From Micrococcaceae bacterium UBA6021 (GTDB taxonomy: Bacteria > Actinomycetota > Actinomycetes > Actinomycetales > Micrococcaceae): DNA of 30,330 nucleotides. A program made the position numbers and the translations under genes. Shown here piece after piece: positions 1 through 8,662 of this stretch. Within the stretch, counting starts at the first letter, position 1; each line of letters starts with the position of its first letter. The DNA lies in contig DIZT01000003.1 in assembly GCA_002427975.1 (NCBI GenBank), positions 14,973 to 45,302 of the forward strand. The letters run 5' to 3'. The notes under the pieces are model-generated. The model saw only the letters and a program-made list of their open reading frames with translations. It did not search any database and had not been told where the DNA came from.

Positions 1-1974
1 GGCGAAGAGACCAAGGTGACTACCGGGACAACCGGTGCGGAACTCTTCTTTGAGCGCCGCGAAGTTGTTGTAGCCCGCGTCAATGGCGAGCTGAAGGACC
101 TGGACCAGGAGCTGCCGGAAGGCGCCGACGTCGAGGGCGTCACCGTCGACTCCCCGGACGGCCTGAACGTCCTCCGCCACTCCACCGCCCACGTGATGGC
201 CCAGGCCGTGCAGCAGCTGCGCCCGGACGCCAAGCTGGGCATCGGCCCGTACATCACCGACGGCTTCTACTTCGACTTCGACGTCGCCGAACCGTTCACC
301 CCCGAGGACCTCAAGACCCTCGAAAAGATGATGCTCAAGATCATCAACCAGAACCAGAAGTTCGTCCGCCGCGTGGTCAGCGAAGATGAAGCCCGCGAAG
401 CCATGAAGAACGAGCCCTACAAGCTGGAACTTCTGGGCAAGAAGAACGAAGCCGCCGAAGCCGGCGAAGGCGTCAACGTCGAAGTCGGCGCCGGCGACAT
501 CACCATCTACGACAACGTGGAGCGCAAAGAGGGGACCACAGTCTGGTGCGACCTCTGCCGCGGCCCGCACTTGCCCAACACCAAGCTCATCTCCAACGCC
601 TTCGCCCTGACCCGGTCCTCCTCCGCGTACTGGCTGGGCAACCAGAAGAACCAGCAGCTGCAGCGCATCTACGGCACCGCCTGGCCCACCAAGGACGCGC
701 TCAAGGCCTACCAGGAGCGCATCGCTGAGGCCGAGCGCCGCGACCACCGCAAGCTCGGCGTCGAACTTGACCTGTTCTCCTTCCCGGACGAGCTCGGCTC
801 TGGCCTGCCGGTGTTCCACCCCAAGGGCGGCATCATCCGCAAGGAGATGGAGGACTACTCCCGCCAGCGCCACGTCGACGAAGGCTACGAGTTCGTCTAC
901 ACGCCCCACATCACCAAGGGCCACCTGTACGAAGTCTCCGGACACCTGGACTGGTACAAGGAGGGCATGTTCCCGGCCATGCACGTGGACGCGGAACTCA
1001 ACGAGGACGGCACCGTGCGCAAGCCCGGCCAGGACTACTACCTGAAGCCGATGAACTGCCCCATGCACAACCTGATCTTCCGCTCGCGGGGACGCTCGTA
1101 CCGCGAGCTCCCGCTGCGGCTGTTCGAATTCGGCGCTGTCTACCGGTACGAAAAGTCCGGTGTGGTTCACGGGCTGACCCGGGTCCGTGGCATGACACAG
1201 GACGACGCCCACATCTACTGCACCCGCGAGCAGATGAAGGACGAACTCACCAAGACCCTGCAGTTCGTGCTGGGCCTGCTGAAGGATTACGGCCTGAACG
1301 ACTTCTACCTGGAGCTGTCCACCAAGGACCCGGAGAAGTACGTCGGCGAGGATGCAGCCTGGGAGGAAGCCACCCGGACCCTCGCCGAGGTGGCAGAGGA
1401 ATCCGGCCTGGAACTGGTCGCGGATCCGGGCGGCGCTGCCTTCTACGGTCCGAAGATCTCCGTCCAGGCCAAGGACGCACTCGGCCGAACCTGGCAGATG
1501 TCCACCATCCAGCTGGACTTCAACCTCCCCGAACGCTTTGAGCTGGAATTCCAGGCTGCCGACGGCACCCGCCAGCGTCCGGTCATGATCCACCGTGCGC
1601 TCTTCGGTTCCATCGAGCGGTTCATGGGGGTGCTCACCGAGCATTACGCCGGCGCATTCCCCGCATGGCTTTCCCCTGTCCAGGTGGTGGGTATCCCCGT
1701 GGCCGAAACGTTCAACGAGTACATGTTCGACGTCGTTGACCAGCTCAAGGCGGCGGGCATCCGCGCCGAGGTGGATACGTCGTCGGACAGGTTCCCCAAG
1801 AAGATCCGCACCGCCAGCAAGGACAAGATCCCGTTTGTCCTGATCGCCGGCGGCGACGACGCCGAGGCGGGCGCGGTGTCCTTCCGCTTCCGTGACGGAA
1901 GCCAGGACAACGGCGTGCCGGTGGCTGAGGCCGTCAAGCGGATCACAGAAGCCGTCCGTAACCGGACCAGCTAG
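1..1974 (+). CDS. thrS: Threonyl-tRNA synthetase, 5' end truncated by window edge
   Basis: Class II synthetase that charges tRNA-Thr with threonine in the cytoplasm. The frame is open from base 1 and reads GEETKV before the GTG at 16, which continues a normal TGS domain. That GTG is therefore probably an internal valine and the true start lies left of the window. Visible in order: end of the TGS domain, the editing (SAD) domain with HSTAH and later CRGPH, the catalytic core with KPMNCPMHN (zinc cysteine), [16 protein letters not shown] (motif 2) and the motif 3 region around [10 protein letters not shown], then the C-terminal anticodon-binding domain. About 657 residues are present, close to the family size. 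It leads the run thrS, HIT gene, pgsA, with a 20-base gap to the next gene. The identification is secure; only the N-terminus is missing. Confidence 0.97.
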   Translation, partial: GEETKVTTGTTGAELFFERREVVVARVNGELKDLDQELPEGADVEGVTVDSPDGLNVLRHSTAHVMAQAVQQLRPDAKLGIGPYITDGFYFDFDVAEPFTPEDLKTLEKMMLKIINQNQKFVRRVVSEDEAREAMKNEPYKLELLGKKNEAAEAGEGVNVEVGAGDITIYDNVERKEGTTVWCDLCRGPHLPNTKLISNAFALTRSSSAYWLGNQKNQQLQRIYGTAWPTKDALKAYQERIAEAERRDHRKLGVELDLFSFPDELGSGLPVFHPKGGIIRKEMEDYSRQRHVDEGYEFVYTPHITKGHLYEVSGHLDWYKEGMFPAMHVDAELNEDGTVRKPGQDYYLKPMNCPMHNLIFRSRGRSYRELPLRLFEFGAVYRYEKSGVVHGLTRVRGMTQDDAHIYCTREQMKDELTKTLQFVLGLLKDYGLNDFYLELSTKDPEKYVGEDAAWEEATRTLAEVAEESGLELVADPGGAAFYGPKISVQAKDALGRTWQMSTIQLDFNLPERFELEFQAADGTRQRPVMIHRALFGSIERFMGVLTEHYAGAFPAWLSPVQVVGIPVAETFNEYMFDVVDQLKAAGIRAEVDTSSDRFPKKIRTASKDKIPFVLIAGGDDAEAGAVSFRFRDGSQDNGVPVAEAVKRITEAVRNRTS

Positions 1975-1994
1975 CGGGAACGGATAAGAACACG

Positions 1995-2582
1995 GTGCAG
2001 GAGAACACAGGCGCAGGATATCCAGGGGATGCCGGCGTGACCGACGACTTTGAACTCGCGGGCGTACCGGATGCTTTCCAGCGCCTGTGGACTCCGCACC
2101 GGATGGCCTATATTAAAGGCGGCCAGCACCAGTTCAAGAACGAAAACGACTGCCCCTTCTGCGTGGGTCCGGGCCGGACTGACGAGGAGGCCCTGATCGT
2201 CTACCGGGGGAAGACCTGTTACGTGGTCCTCAACCTGTTCCCCTACAATCCGGGCCACCTCCTGGTCTGCCCCTACCGGCACGTCCCGGACTACACGGAC
2301 CTCACCGTGGAAGAGACCGCGGAGTTTGCGGAGATTACCCAAACAGCCATGAGGGTCCTGCGCAAGGTGGCGAACCCGGGCGGCTTTAACCTCGGGATGA
2401 ACCAAGGCGTAGTGGGCGGGGCGGGAATCGCCGCGCACCTGCACCAGCACATCGTTCCGCGCTGGGGCGGGGACGGAAACTTCTTCCCCATCATTGCCCA
2501 GACCAAGGCCATCACACAGACCCTGGACGAAGTCCGCCAGCAGGTCGCAGAGGCCTGGCCCGGGGAGACGGATGCTGAATAG
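1995..2582 (+). CDS. HIT-family hydrolase/phosphorylase (Ap4A-type)
   Basis: A histidine-triad nucleotide-binding protein of 195 aa. The triad HLHQHIVPRW is at residues 148-157, and an upstream NPGHLLVCPYRH segment is typical of the fold. CPFC at residues 53-56 could be a metal site. In M. tuberculosis, the gene between thrS and pgsA1 (Rv2613c) is a diadenosine tetraphosphate phosphorylase. The same position and motifs make cleavage of Ap4A, a by-product of aminoacyl-tRNA synthetases, the likely role; substrate is inferred. The start is GTG at 1995, with an in-frame GTG at 2037 as an alternative. The 3' end overlaps pgsA by 11 bases, which suggests translational coupling. Confidence 0.9.
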   Translation: MQENTGAGYPGDAGVTDDFELAGVPDAFQRLWTPHRMAYIKGGQHQFKNENDCPFCVGPGRTDEEALIVYRGKTCYVVLNLFPYNPGHLLVCPYRHVPDYTDLTVEETAEFAEITQTAMRVLRKVANPGGFNLGMNQGVVGGAGIAAHLHQHIVPRWGGDGNFFPIIAQTKAITQTLDEVRQQVAEAWPGETDAE

Positions 2583-3195
2583 GCATGCCCGCGGGTTTTT
2601 TACCGCACTGTTCACTCCGCTTGCGCGCTGGCTCCTGAAGATCGGTGTTTCCCCTGACGCTGTGACGGTCCTCGGAACCGCCGGTGTGGTGGCGGGTGCG
2701 TTGGTCTTCTACCCCCTCGGCCAGCTCTGGTGGGGAACCCTGTTCATTACCGCGTTCATCTTCTCCGACGTGCTCGACGGCATCATGGCCCGGCTGCGGG
2801 ACACCGGCGGCCGCTGGGGAAACTTCCTGGACTCCACGCTGGACAGGGTCGCAGACGGCGCACTGTTCGCCGGCCTGGCCATCTGGTTCTTCACCGGCGG
2901 CGCCAACTACGCGATCGCCGTCGCAGCCATTCTCTGCCTTGTTTTGGGCATGGTGGTCTCGTACGCGCGGTCCAAGGCCGAGTCCCTCGGCTTCACGGCG
3001 AATATTGGCATCGCCGAGCGGGCTGAGAGACTGGTTTCAGTGCTGGTTGTCACCGGATTTACCGGCCTCGGGCTGCCCCCGGTGGTCCTTCTGGTGACGC
3101 TTGCACTGCTGGCCCTGGCCAGCCTGATCACGATCATCCAGCGCGTAGCAACCGTCCACCGGCAGGCCTTTGCGGAGTCCGCGGCTTCTGATTAA
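2572..3195 (+). CDS. pgsA: CDP-alcohol phosphatidyltransferase (phosphatidylinositol-phosphate synthase-like)
   Basis: Integral membrane enzyme that transfers a phosphatidyl group from CDP-diacylglycerol to an alcohol. The full family signature is present: D66, D69, G70, A73, R74, then G83, D87 and D91 in DVLDGIMARLRDTGG and GNFLDSTLD. Several hydrophobic helices cover the rest of the 207 residues. The open frame extends upstream to 2494, but ATG 2572 begins MLNRHARG, fits the family length and overlaps the stop of the HIT gene. In mycobacteria, the enzyme at this locus makes phosphatidylinositol phosphate from inositol phosphate; I infer the same here. The acyltransferase and pimA genes that follow it in M. 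tuberculosis are absent: pdxS comes next. Confidence 0.92.
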   Translation: MLNRHARGFFTALFTPLARWLLKIGVSPDAVTVLGTAGVVAGALVFYPLGQLWWGTLFITAFIFSDVLDGIMARLRDTGGRWGNFLDSTLDRVADGALFAGLAIWFFTGGANYAIAVAAILCLVLGMVVSYARSKAESLGFTANIGIAERAERLVSVLVVTGFTGLGLPPVVLLVTLALLALASLITIIQRVATVHRQAFAESAASD

Positions 3196-3336
3196 GGGTG
3201 ATTAAGCCTGCCGCCTGCCGTGGGACTAGTATTGTGACTGCCCGGTCAATGGATCCGGCAACCCGGTGCGTGTACTTTCGGCTTCTTGCCGCCCTCACGC
3301 CCGGCGAAGATCATCTATCTACCCATAGGGGTTTTT
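3196..3336 (+). promoter_or_regulatory. Probable pdxS promoter and leader
   Basis: This 141-base gap contains TAGTAT at 3227-3232, a TANNNT-type -10 box that would start transcription near 3239 and give a leader of about 98 bases. No clear -35 box is seen. GATTAAG occurs twice exactly 10 bases apart (3190-3196 and 3200-3206), one DNA turn, and could be a regulator site. An AGGGG ribosome-binding site at 3327-3331 precedes the GTG start of pdxS. Confidence 0.45.
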
Positions 3337-4263
3337 GTGTCTACACCTGATGTAAGCAGCGAAGCCGGTTCGTCCGCGAACAGCGTCACGGGAAGCAACC
3401 GCGTCAAGCGCGGCATGGCTGAGATGCTCAAGGGCGGCGTCATTATGGACGTCGTCAATGTCGAACAGGCCCGCATCGCCGAAGACGCCGGTGCCGTTGC
3501 AGTCATGGCTCTGGAGCGCGTTCCGGCTGATATCCGTGCCCAGGGCGGCGTGTCCCGCATGTCCGATCCGGACATGATCGACAAGATCATCGAAGCCGTT
3601 TCCGTCCCGGTTATGGCCAAGGCCCGGATCGGCCACTTCGTGGAGGCCCAGGTCCTGCAGTCGTTGGGCGTGGACTACATTGACGAGTCCGAGGTCCTGA
3701 CCCCGGCCGACTACGTCCACCACATCGACAAGTGGAACTTCAAGGTTCCCTTCGTCTGTGGCGCCACCAACCTCGGTGAGGCGCTGCGCCGCATCAACGA
3801 GGGCGCGGCCATGATCCGGTCCAAGGGCGAGGCCGGTACCGGCGACGTCTCCAACGCCACCGGGCACATGCGCCAGATCCGTGCCGCGATCGCCAAGCTT
3901 GCCGCCCTGCCCGAGGACGAGCTGTACGTCGCGGCCAAGGAACTGCAGGCCCCGTACGAACTGGTCAAGGAAGTTGCCGCCGCCGGCAAGCTCCCCGTGG
4001 TGCTGTTCACCGCGGGCGGCATCGCCACCCCGGCCGACGCTGCCATGATGATGCAGCTCGGCGCCGACGGCGTGTTCGTTGGTTCCGGCATCTTCAAGTC
4101 CGGCAACCCGGCCCAGCGTGCCGCTGCCGTGGTCAAGGCCACCACCTTCTTCGATGACCCCGACGTCATCGCCAAGGCCTCCCGCGGTCTCGGCGAAGCC
4201 ATGGTGGGCATCAACGTGGACGAGATCCCGCAGCCGCACCGCCTCTCCGAGCGCGGCTGGTAA
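3337..4263 (+). CDS. pdxS: Pyridoxal 5'-phosphate synthase, lyase subunit PdxS
   Basis: PdxS builds PLP from ribose 5-phosphate, glyceraldehyde 3-phosphate and ammonia, the ammonia coming from its glutaminase partner PdxT. The protein is a TIM barrel of 308 residues, near the usual size. D38 ([10 protein letters not shown]), K95 ([11 protein letters not shown], the Schiff-base lysine) and K163 ([11 protein letters not shown]) match the known catalytic residues. The open frame extends to an upstream ATG at 3286, but GTG 3337 has AGGGG at a good distance and gives the expected N-terminus. Unlike the usual pdxST arrangement, the next gene is not pdxT, which lies 2.3 kb away beyond the opposite-strand gatD-murT pair. 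A long palindrome follows the stop. Confidence 0.97.
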   Translation: MSTPDVSSEAGSSANSVTGSNRVKRGMAEMLKGGVIMDVVNVEQARIAEDAGAVAVMALERVPADIRAQGGVSRMSDPDMIDKIIEAVSVPVMAKARIGHFVEAQVLQSLGVDYIDESEVLTPADYVHHIDKWNFKVPFVCGATNLGEALRRINEGAAMIRSKGEAGTGDVSNATGHMRQIRAAIAKLAALPEDELYVAAKELQAPYELVKEVAAAGKLPVVLFTAGGIATPADAAMMMQLGADGVFVGSGIFKSGNPAQRAAAVVKATTFFDDPDVIAKASRGLGEAMVGINVDEIPQPHRLSERGW

Positions 4264-4283
4264 CACCTCCGCAGCCTCAACAA

Positions 4284-4327
4284 ACGACGCCGGCCGGTCA
4301 CCTCATGAGGTGACCGGCCGGCGTCGT
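4284..4327. terminator. Perfect 44-bp palindrome between pdxS and gatD, probable bidirectional terminator
   Basis: The left arm 4284-4305 and right arm 4306-4327 are exact reverse complements over 22 bases each, with centre CCTCATGAGG. In RNA this forms a very stable GC-rich hairpin with a small loop on either strand. It lies 20 bases after the pdxS stop and about 100 bases after the gatD stop on the other strand, as expected of a shared terminator for convergent genes. There is no immediate T-run, although TTTTT occurs at 4345-4349. Confidence 0.8.
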
Positions 4328-4340
4328 ACTGCCCTTCCCC

Positions 4341-4405
4341 TGAGTTTTTGAGCAGATAATACGGTCCAGGGGATGCTTAACACCCTTTATCTGGACAAAA
4401 ACTCA
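4341..4405. repeat. Imperfect inverted repeat with 19-bp arms
   Basis: The left arm 4341-4359 reads TGAGTTTTTGAGCAGATAA. The reverse complement of the right arm 4387-4405 reads TGAGTTTTTGTCCAGATAA, so 17 of 19 positions match. The 27-base spacer holds GTCCAG (4364-4369), which can also pair with CTGGAC (4391-4396). Each arm carries a T5 run, and local AT content is well above the surroundings. It could be a second terminator for gatD on the minus strand, or a dispersed palindromic repeat of the REP/MITE kind. The sequence alone does not decide. Confidence 0.7.
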
Positions 4406-4427
4406 CGGGGTTGGAGGCGGGGCAGAA

Positions 4428-5180
4428 TTAGCGCGGACGGCGCGCTGCGTGCTCCCGTGCCAGCACAACGTAGCGGTCATCAGGGGCGCCCGGGACAAAC
4501 GTCCCGTACTTGCGTTCGACGGCGGTCCGGATCAGGAAATCGGCAATCGCCGGGTTCTTCGGCAGCAGTGAGCCGTGCAGGTAACTGGCCACTACATTCC
4601 GGTACCGGGCGCCTTCGTGGCCGTCGCTGCTGTTGTTGCCGGTTCCCTTGGCCGCGGTTCCGAGGGGACGCACGCCCGGTCCCAAGGTGGTCTGCCCGCT
4701 GTGGTTCTCGTAGCCCAGGACCTCGCCGAACTCCGACGTGGCCACCTTGACGTTGCCGATCAGGCGTTCGTCCGTGCCGTGGGTTTCCACATCCAGGACG
4801 CCGATGCCCGGAATGACAGAGCCCGAGCGGGTCTTAAAGAAGCGCCCGAACAGCTGGTACAGCCCGCAGATGACCAGCATGGGTGCGCCGTCCTCTGCCA
4901 GCTCCGTAAGGACGCCGGCCCGCAACTGCAGATCGTCCTGGATGACCAGCTGTCCGCTGTCCTGCCCGCCGCCTCCCACAATGAGATCCACATCGACCGG
5001 AAACCCGTCACCGACGTTGTACTCCAGGAGCTCCGGCGTGTAGCCGTGCCAGCTGATCCGTTGTTTGAGCACCAGGGCATTGCCCCAGTCGCCGTAGATG
5101 TTCATGTCCCGCGGGTAGAGCTGCAGGACCCGGATGGTGCCCTTGGATTCCTGCGGGCCGCCGGTTGATTCAGCGGTCAA
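4428..5180 (-). CDS. gatD: Lipid II isoglutaminyl synthase, glutaminase subunit GatD
   Basis: GatD hydrolyses glutamine and passes ammonia to MurT, which amidates the D-glutamate of lipid II during peptidoglycan synthesis. The 250-residue protein has a class I glutamine amidotransferase fold of the CobB/CobQ-like type, with the nucleophile at C105 (MLVICGLYQLFG) and the catalytic His at H202 (SYLHGSLLPKNP). The start is TTG at 5180, supported by GGAGG seven bases upstream. The start and the murT stop share TTGA, so translation is probably coupled. It is convergent with pdxS, with the 44-bp palindrome and a second inverted repeat between them. The pairing with murT makes the call firm. Confidence 0.95.
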   Translation of the reverse strand: MTAESTGGPQESKGTIRVLQLYPRDMNIYGDWGNALVLKQRISWHGYTPELLEYNVGDGFPVDVDLIVGGGGQDSGQLVIQDDLQLRAGVLTELAEDGAPMLVICGLYQLFGRFFKTRSGSVIPGIGVLDVETHGTDERLIGNVKVATSEFGEVLGYENHSGQTTLGPGVRPLGTAAKGTGNNSSDGHEGARYRNVVASYLHGSLLPKNPAIADFLIRTAVERKYGTFVPGAPDDRYVVLAREHAARRPR

Positions 5181-6469
5181 GAGACCACCTCCACTGTGGT
5201 GATTTTGGACAGTTCGCGGCGGATGGCCAGCATGGCTGTGTAGGTGCAGAAGATCCGTTTCGGCTTGCCCTTGGCCTCTCGGATGAAGGCGGCCAGCGCG
5301 GGCGCGATCTCCGGCTGGACCCCGCCGATCCGGACGTCGTCATACTGCAGCCGCAGCGCCATATCGTAGGCCCGGGACCCTGTCAGCTGGTCCACGCCGC
5401 CGTCGCGGAGGGAATCGAATTCCACGTCCCAGAGCCAGGACATGTCCCGGCCGTCGGCGTAGTTGTCGTTGATGGCGATCATGGTGGCGTAGCCGCCCGC
5501 CGGGAAGGACTTCAGTCCCAGCCGGAAACCGCTGGGGTTCTTGACCAGCACGAGGTCCAGCGGCTGGCCGTCCACCGTGAGGCTTTCGCCGCGGCCGAAC
5601 GCGGGCTCCACCCGGGACAGCGCGGTGAGCAGGGTGGCGTGGTCGGCTGTGGCGGCACCGCCACCACAGATGCTGCGGGCCAGGGTCAGCGCCGCCGCCG
5701 CATTAAAGATGTTGTACACACCGCGGAGCTTCATCGCAGTGGTGACCGTGACGCCGTCGTACTCAAAATCAGCGGTGTCCGGCCCCACTTTTCGGAGTAC
5801 GACGTCGGCGGGCGGCTTGTGGGGGAGCGTCGCGGGAGCGGGGCTTCCGGGCGCCGCCCGCATGTCGTCGTCGTTGGGGAACGTGCTGAGGAGGGACTCG
5901 TCCAGGCCGAAGTACTGGACATCCTGGCCGGTGAGGGTGTCCGCGATGCGGGCAACCCGGGGATCTTCCCGGTTGAGGACCACCGTTCCGGTGGTTTTTG
6001 CGGCGATTTGCTCCAGGAGCTGGGCCGTCTTGTCGATCTCGCCGAACCGGTCCAGCTGGTCACGCAGGACGTTGAGCAGGAGGCTGTACCGGGGCGGAAC
6101 GCGGTTCACAAAATGCACGGCGTGGGCTTCGTCGAGCTCCAGGACGGCGACGTCGGCCGTGAGCCGGCCGCGCCAGTCCACCTCGCCCAGCAGGGCGGCA
6201 GCCACCCCGCGGGTGAAGTTGCTGCCGGTGCGGTTGGTGAAGACCTTCAGGCCCTGGCTTTCCAGGAGTTCCACCACCATCTTGGTGGTGGTGGTCTTGC
6301 CGTTGGTTCCGCTCACCACGGCAACGCCGTGGGGGAGCGTGGCGAGCGTCCGCTGCATAAAGCCGGGATCGATTTTCTCGACCACCAGCCCGGGCAGGGC
6401 AGACCCGCCGCCCCTGAGCCGGGACACCCGGCGGACCAGCTTGCCGAGCGGAACACTGAAATAAAGCAT
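5177..6469 (-). CDS. murT: Lipid II isoglutaminyl synthase, Mur ligase-like subunit MurT
   Basis: ATP-dependent ligase-like subunit that activates the D-Glu carboxylate of lipid II for amidation by GatD-derived ammonia. The P-loop VSGTNGKTT is at residues 52-60. A Mur ligase central domain follows, and the C-terminal DUF1727 domain contains [15 protein letters not shown], which carries the Asp thought to complete the GatD active site. The open frame reaches 6592, but ATG 6469 starts [14 protein letters not shown], the usual N-terminus, and avoids running into pdxT. Oddly, the four-cysteine zinc ribbon known from Staphylococcus aureus MurT is missing: residues 190-240 contain no cysteine, and the whole protein has only two (SICGG and FCTYT). 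The protein has 430 residues. Confidence 0.94.
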   Translation of the reverse strand: MLYFSVPLGKLVRRVSRLRGGGSALPGLVVEKIDPGFMQRTLATLPHGVAVVSGTNGKTTTTKMVVELLESQGLKVFTNRTGSNFTRGVAAALLGEVDWRGRLTADVAVLELDEAHAVHFVNRVPPRYSLLLNVLRDQLDRFGEIDKTAQLLEQIAAKTTGTVVLNREDPRVARIADTLTGQDVQYFGLDESLLSTFPNDDDMRAAPGSPAPATLPHKPPADVVLRKVGPDTADFEYDGVTVTTAMKLRGVYNIFNAAAALTLARSICGGGAATADHATLLTALSRVEPAFGRGESLTVDGQPLDLVLVKNPSGFRLGLKSFPAGGYATMIAINDNYADGRDMSWLWDVEFDSLRDGGVDQLTGSRAYDMALRLQYDDVRIGGVQPEIAPALAAFIREAKGKPKRIFCTYTAMLAIRRELSKITTVEVVS

Positions 6470-6482
6470 GCTCTGTAATATA
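6470..6482 (-). promoter_or_regulatory. Candidate leaderless murT promoter (-10 TATATT)
   Basis: Read on the minus strand, TATATT (6482-6477) is followed by the seven bases ACAGAGC and then the ATG of murT. Transcription starting seven to eight bases after the -10 box would begin at or next to the A of ATG. There is no Shine-Dalgarno sequence close to this ATG, which fits leaderless translation. No good -35 box is visible. Confidence 0.5.
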
Positions 6483-6549
6483 TCCCAGCAACGGCATAGA
6501 ACTCCCCCCGGGGAGGGGCCTCCCGCGCCGCCGCGGACCGCACGCACAT

Positions 6550-6561
6550 TATGCTGAATGG
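6550..6561 (+). promoter_or_regulatory. Candidate leaderless pdxT promoter (-10 TATGCT)
   Basis: TATGCT at 6550-6555 is followed by GAATGG and then ATG at 6562, so the last T of the box is at -7 relative to the A of the start codon. This is the classic actinobacterial leaderless geometry. No ribosome-binding site is evident before the ATG. Confidence 0.5.
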
Positions 6562-7272
6562 ATGACAAACCCCCTTTCGGCTGCTTCTGCACGCGTGGGC
6601 GCAGGCCTGCGGATCGGCGTCCTGGCCCTTCAGGGCGACTTCCGCGAACACCTCCGGGCCGTGGAAGCCGCCGGTGCGGCCGGCGTCGGAATCCGCAGGC
6701 CTTCAGAACTGGACGGCCTGGACGGCCTCATCATTCCAGGCGGCGAATCAACAGCCATCGACAAGCTGGCCCGCGCCTTTGAGCTGGCCGGGCCATTGAA
6801 GGACCGGATCCGCAACGGACTGCCGGTCTACGGTTCCTGCGCCGGCATGATCCTCCTGGCCGACGACATCGCCGATCCCGCCACAGACCTGGCCGGCAAC
6901 CCGCAGCAGACTTTCGGCGGCCTGGACATCACGGTGCGGCGCAACGCCTTCGGCCGCCAGCGCGAGTCGTTCGAAACGGACCTGGACTTCAAGGGCCTGG
7001 ACTTCAGCGCTACCGAATCCGGCATTGCGCCCGTACATGCTGTGTTCATACGGGGCCCCTGGGTGGAACGCGTCGGAGCCGGCGTGGAGATCCTGGCCCA
7101 GGTGGAGCCGGCGGACCTCGAGTACGCGTCCCACGCTGCAGGCCTCCCGGGGACAGCTAGAATTGTTGCAGTGCGTTCCGGCCACCTTCTGGCCACCTCC
7201 TTCCACCCGGAAGTGACTGGGGAGAAACGCGTACATGAACTTTTTATCCGCATGATCAGAGGAGACGCGTAA
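6562..7272 (+). CDS. pdxT: Pyridoxal 5'-phosphate synthase, glutaminase subunit PdxT
   Basis: PdxT releases ammonia from glutamine for PdxS. It is a class I glutamine amidotransferase with [10 protein letters not shown] at the N-terminus, [10 protein letters not shown], the nucleophile C93 in [12 protein letters not shown], and the His-Glu pair H215/E217 in SFHPE. It has 236 aa. Homologues usually begin close to the RIGVLALQG strand, so the first 16 residues are an extension, but the ATG at 6562 is well placed behind a -10 box. The next gene, yebC, begins only 3 bases after the stop, so the two are probably co-transcribed. It is divergent from murT. Its partner pdxS is on the same strand 2.3 kb upstream. 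Confidence 0.96.
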   Translation: MTNPLSAASARVGAGLRIGVLALQGDFREHLRAVEAAGAAGVGIRRPSELDGLDGLIIPGGESTAIDKLARAFELAGPLKDRIRNGLPVYGSCAGMILLADDIADPATDLAGNPQQTFGGLDITVRRNAFGRQRESFETDLDFKGLDFSATESGIAPVHAVFIRGPWVERVGAGVEILAQVEPADLEYASHAAGLPGTARIVAVRSGHLLATSFHPEVTGEKRVHELFIRMIRGDA

Positions 7273-7275
7273 AGC

Positions 7276-8031
7276 ATGTCAGGACACTCCAAATGGGCAA
7301 CAACCAAGCACAAGAAGGCCATCCTCGATAGCCGACGCGCAAAATCGTTCGCCAAGCTGATCAAGAACATCGAAGTCGCTGCCCGCATGGGCGGACCGGA
7401 CCTCGCCGGCAACCCGGGCCTGGAACTTGCCGTCACCAAAGCCAAGAAGACCTCCGTTCCTGCCGACAACATCGACCGTGCCATCAAGCGTGGCGCCGGC
7501 CTGACCGGTGAAGTGGTTGACTACAGCGAGATCATGTACGAGTGCCGCGGCCCGCAGGGTTCGGCGCTGCTGATCGAGTGCCTCACGGACAACAAGAACC
7601 GCGCCGCCTCCGAGGTCCGGCTCGCTATCTCCCGCAACGGCGGAACCATCGCCGATCCCGGTTCGGTCAGCTACCTCTTCAGCCGCAAGGGCGTGGTATC
7701 CCTGCCCAAGAAGGACCTGACCGAGGACGACGTCCTGATGGCAGTTCTCGAGGCCGGTGCCGAGGAAGTCAAGGACAACGGCGACAGCTTCGAGATCCAT
7801 TCCGAGCCGACCGACCTCCAGGCCATCCGTGACGCCCTCAAGGACGCCGGCATCGAGTACGACACCGACGAGGCCGAATTCGTTCCTTCGATGGAAGTGC
7901 CGCTTGACCTGGAGGCTGCCAAGAAGTTCATGAAGCTCGTTGACGCTCTGGAAGAACTCGACGACGTCCAGAACGTCTACAGCAACGCCGACCTCAGCGA
8001 CGAAGTCCAGGCCGCCCTGGAAGCTGAGTGA
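7276..8031 (+). CDS. yebC: YebC/PmpR-family protein (translation factor/DNA-binding regulator)
   Basis: The 251-residue protein begins with [14 protein letters not shown] and ends in the acidic, helical C-terminal domain typical of this family. Members were long annotated as transcription regulators and are linked in some bacteria to relief of ribosome stalling at proline-rich stretches; which role applies here cannot be told from sequence. A ribosome-binding site (GAGGAGA) lies in the end of pdxT. Placement before ruvC is common in bacteria and matches M. tuberculosis (Rv2603c upstream of ruvCAB). A gap of 35 bases separates it from ruvC. Confidence 0.95.
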   Translation: MSGHSKWATTKHKKAILDSRRAKSFAKLIKNIEVAARMGGPDLAGNPGLELAVTKAKKTSVPADNIDRAIKRGAGLTGEVVDYSEIMYECRGPQGSALLIECLTDNKNRAASEVRLAISRNGGTIADPGSVSYLFSRKGVVSLPKKDLTEDDVLMAVLEAGAEEVKDNGDSFEIHSEPTDLQAIRDALKDAGIEYDTDEAEFVPSMEVPLDLEAAKKFMKLVDALEELDDVQNVYSNADLSDEVQAALEAE

Positions 8032-8066
8032 CCTTCCGCTGTGCGGCCTAGGGCGGTTGTCCCAGG

Positions 8067-8645
8067 GTGACCCTGCGCGTGTTGGGCGTTGACCCGGGCC
8101 TCACCCGCTGCGGCATCGGCGTGGTCGACGTCGAGCGGAACAGGCGGGCCACAATGGTGGCCGTCGGGGTGGTGGGCACCTCTCCCGAGGAGACCCTGGA
8201 CCAGCGGCTGCTGGTGATCGCCCTGGCTATCGACGAGTGGCTAGACCGTTACGAGCCGCACGTCCTCGCCGTCGAACGTGTATTTTCCCAACTCAACGTC
8301 AGCACGGTGATGGGGGTGGCTCAGGCCTCCGGCGTGGTCATCGCCGCCGCGGCCCGGCGCGGGATCCCGGTGGCGCTGCACACGCCGTCGGAAGTGAAAG
8401 CCGCCGTCACAGGCAGCGGCACCTCCAACAAGGATGCCGTGACCAAACTCGTCACCAAGATCCTCAGGCTGGATGCGCCGCCGCGGCCGGCGGACGCCGC
8501 AGATGCCCTGGCCCTGGCCATCACCCATGCCTGGCGGGCGGGCAGCGGCGCCTCCGTGGTCACCACCGGTCCGGGCAGCCAGTCGCTGACGCCGGCCCAG
8601 CGCGCCTGGGCCGATGCCGAGGCGAAAGCGCGCCGCGCACGCTGA
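8067..8645 (+). CDS. ruvC: Holliday junction endonuclease RuvC
   Basis: RuvC cuts Holliday junctions after RuvAB branch migration. The four acidic catalytic residues are visible: D9 ([10 protein letters not shown]), E70 (LAVERVFSQ), and D143 and D146 ([14 protein letters not shown]). The length of 192 aa is slightly above the E. coli protein because of a basic C-terminal tail. The start is GTG at 8067, and [11 protein letters not shown] is the expected N-terminus. A 90-base gap with its own candidate promoter separates it from ruvA. Confidence 0.96.
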   Translation: MTLRVLGVDPGLTRCGIGVVDVERNRRATMVAVGVVGTSPEETLDQRLLVIALAIDEWLDRYEPHVLAVERVFSQLNVSTVMGVAQASGVVIAAAARRGIPVALHTPSEVKAAVTGSGTSNKDAVTKLVTKILRLDAPPRPADAADALALAITHAWRAGSGASVVTTGPGSQSLTPAQRAWADAEAKARRAR

Positions 8646-8662
8646 ATGTCCGCAGCCCTTGC

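Noticed and set aside
16..18. GTG at 16 as the thrS start
   Set aside because: The frame is open to base 1, and the upstream codons (GEETK) continue the TGS domain, so the gene starts outside the window.
3286..3336. Upstream ATG start for pdxS
   Set aside because: It adds 17 residues unlike the family, while GTG 3337 has a good ribosome-binding site.
3319..4266. A 315-codon minus-strand open frame over pdxS
   Set aside because: Complete overlap with pdxS, His/Gly/Val-rich shadow composition, no ribosome-binding site or family resemblance.
5165..6478. A 437-codon plus-strand open frame over murT
   Set aside because: Antisense to murT, whose motifs are complete; the shadow has no family resemblance.
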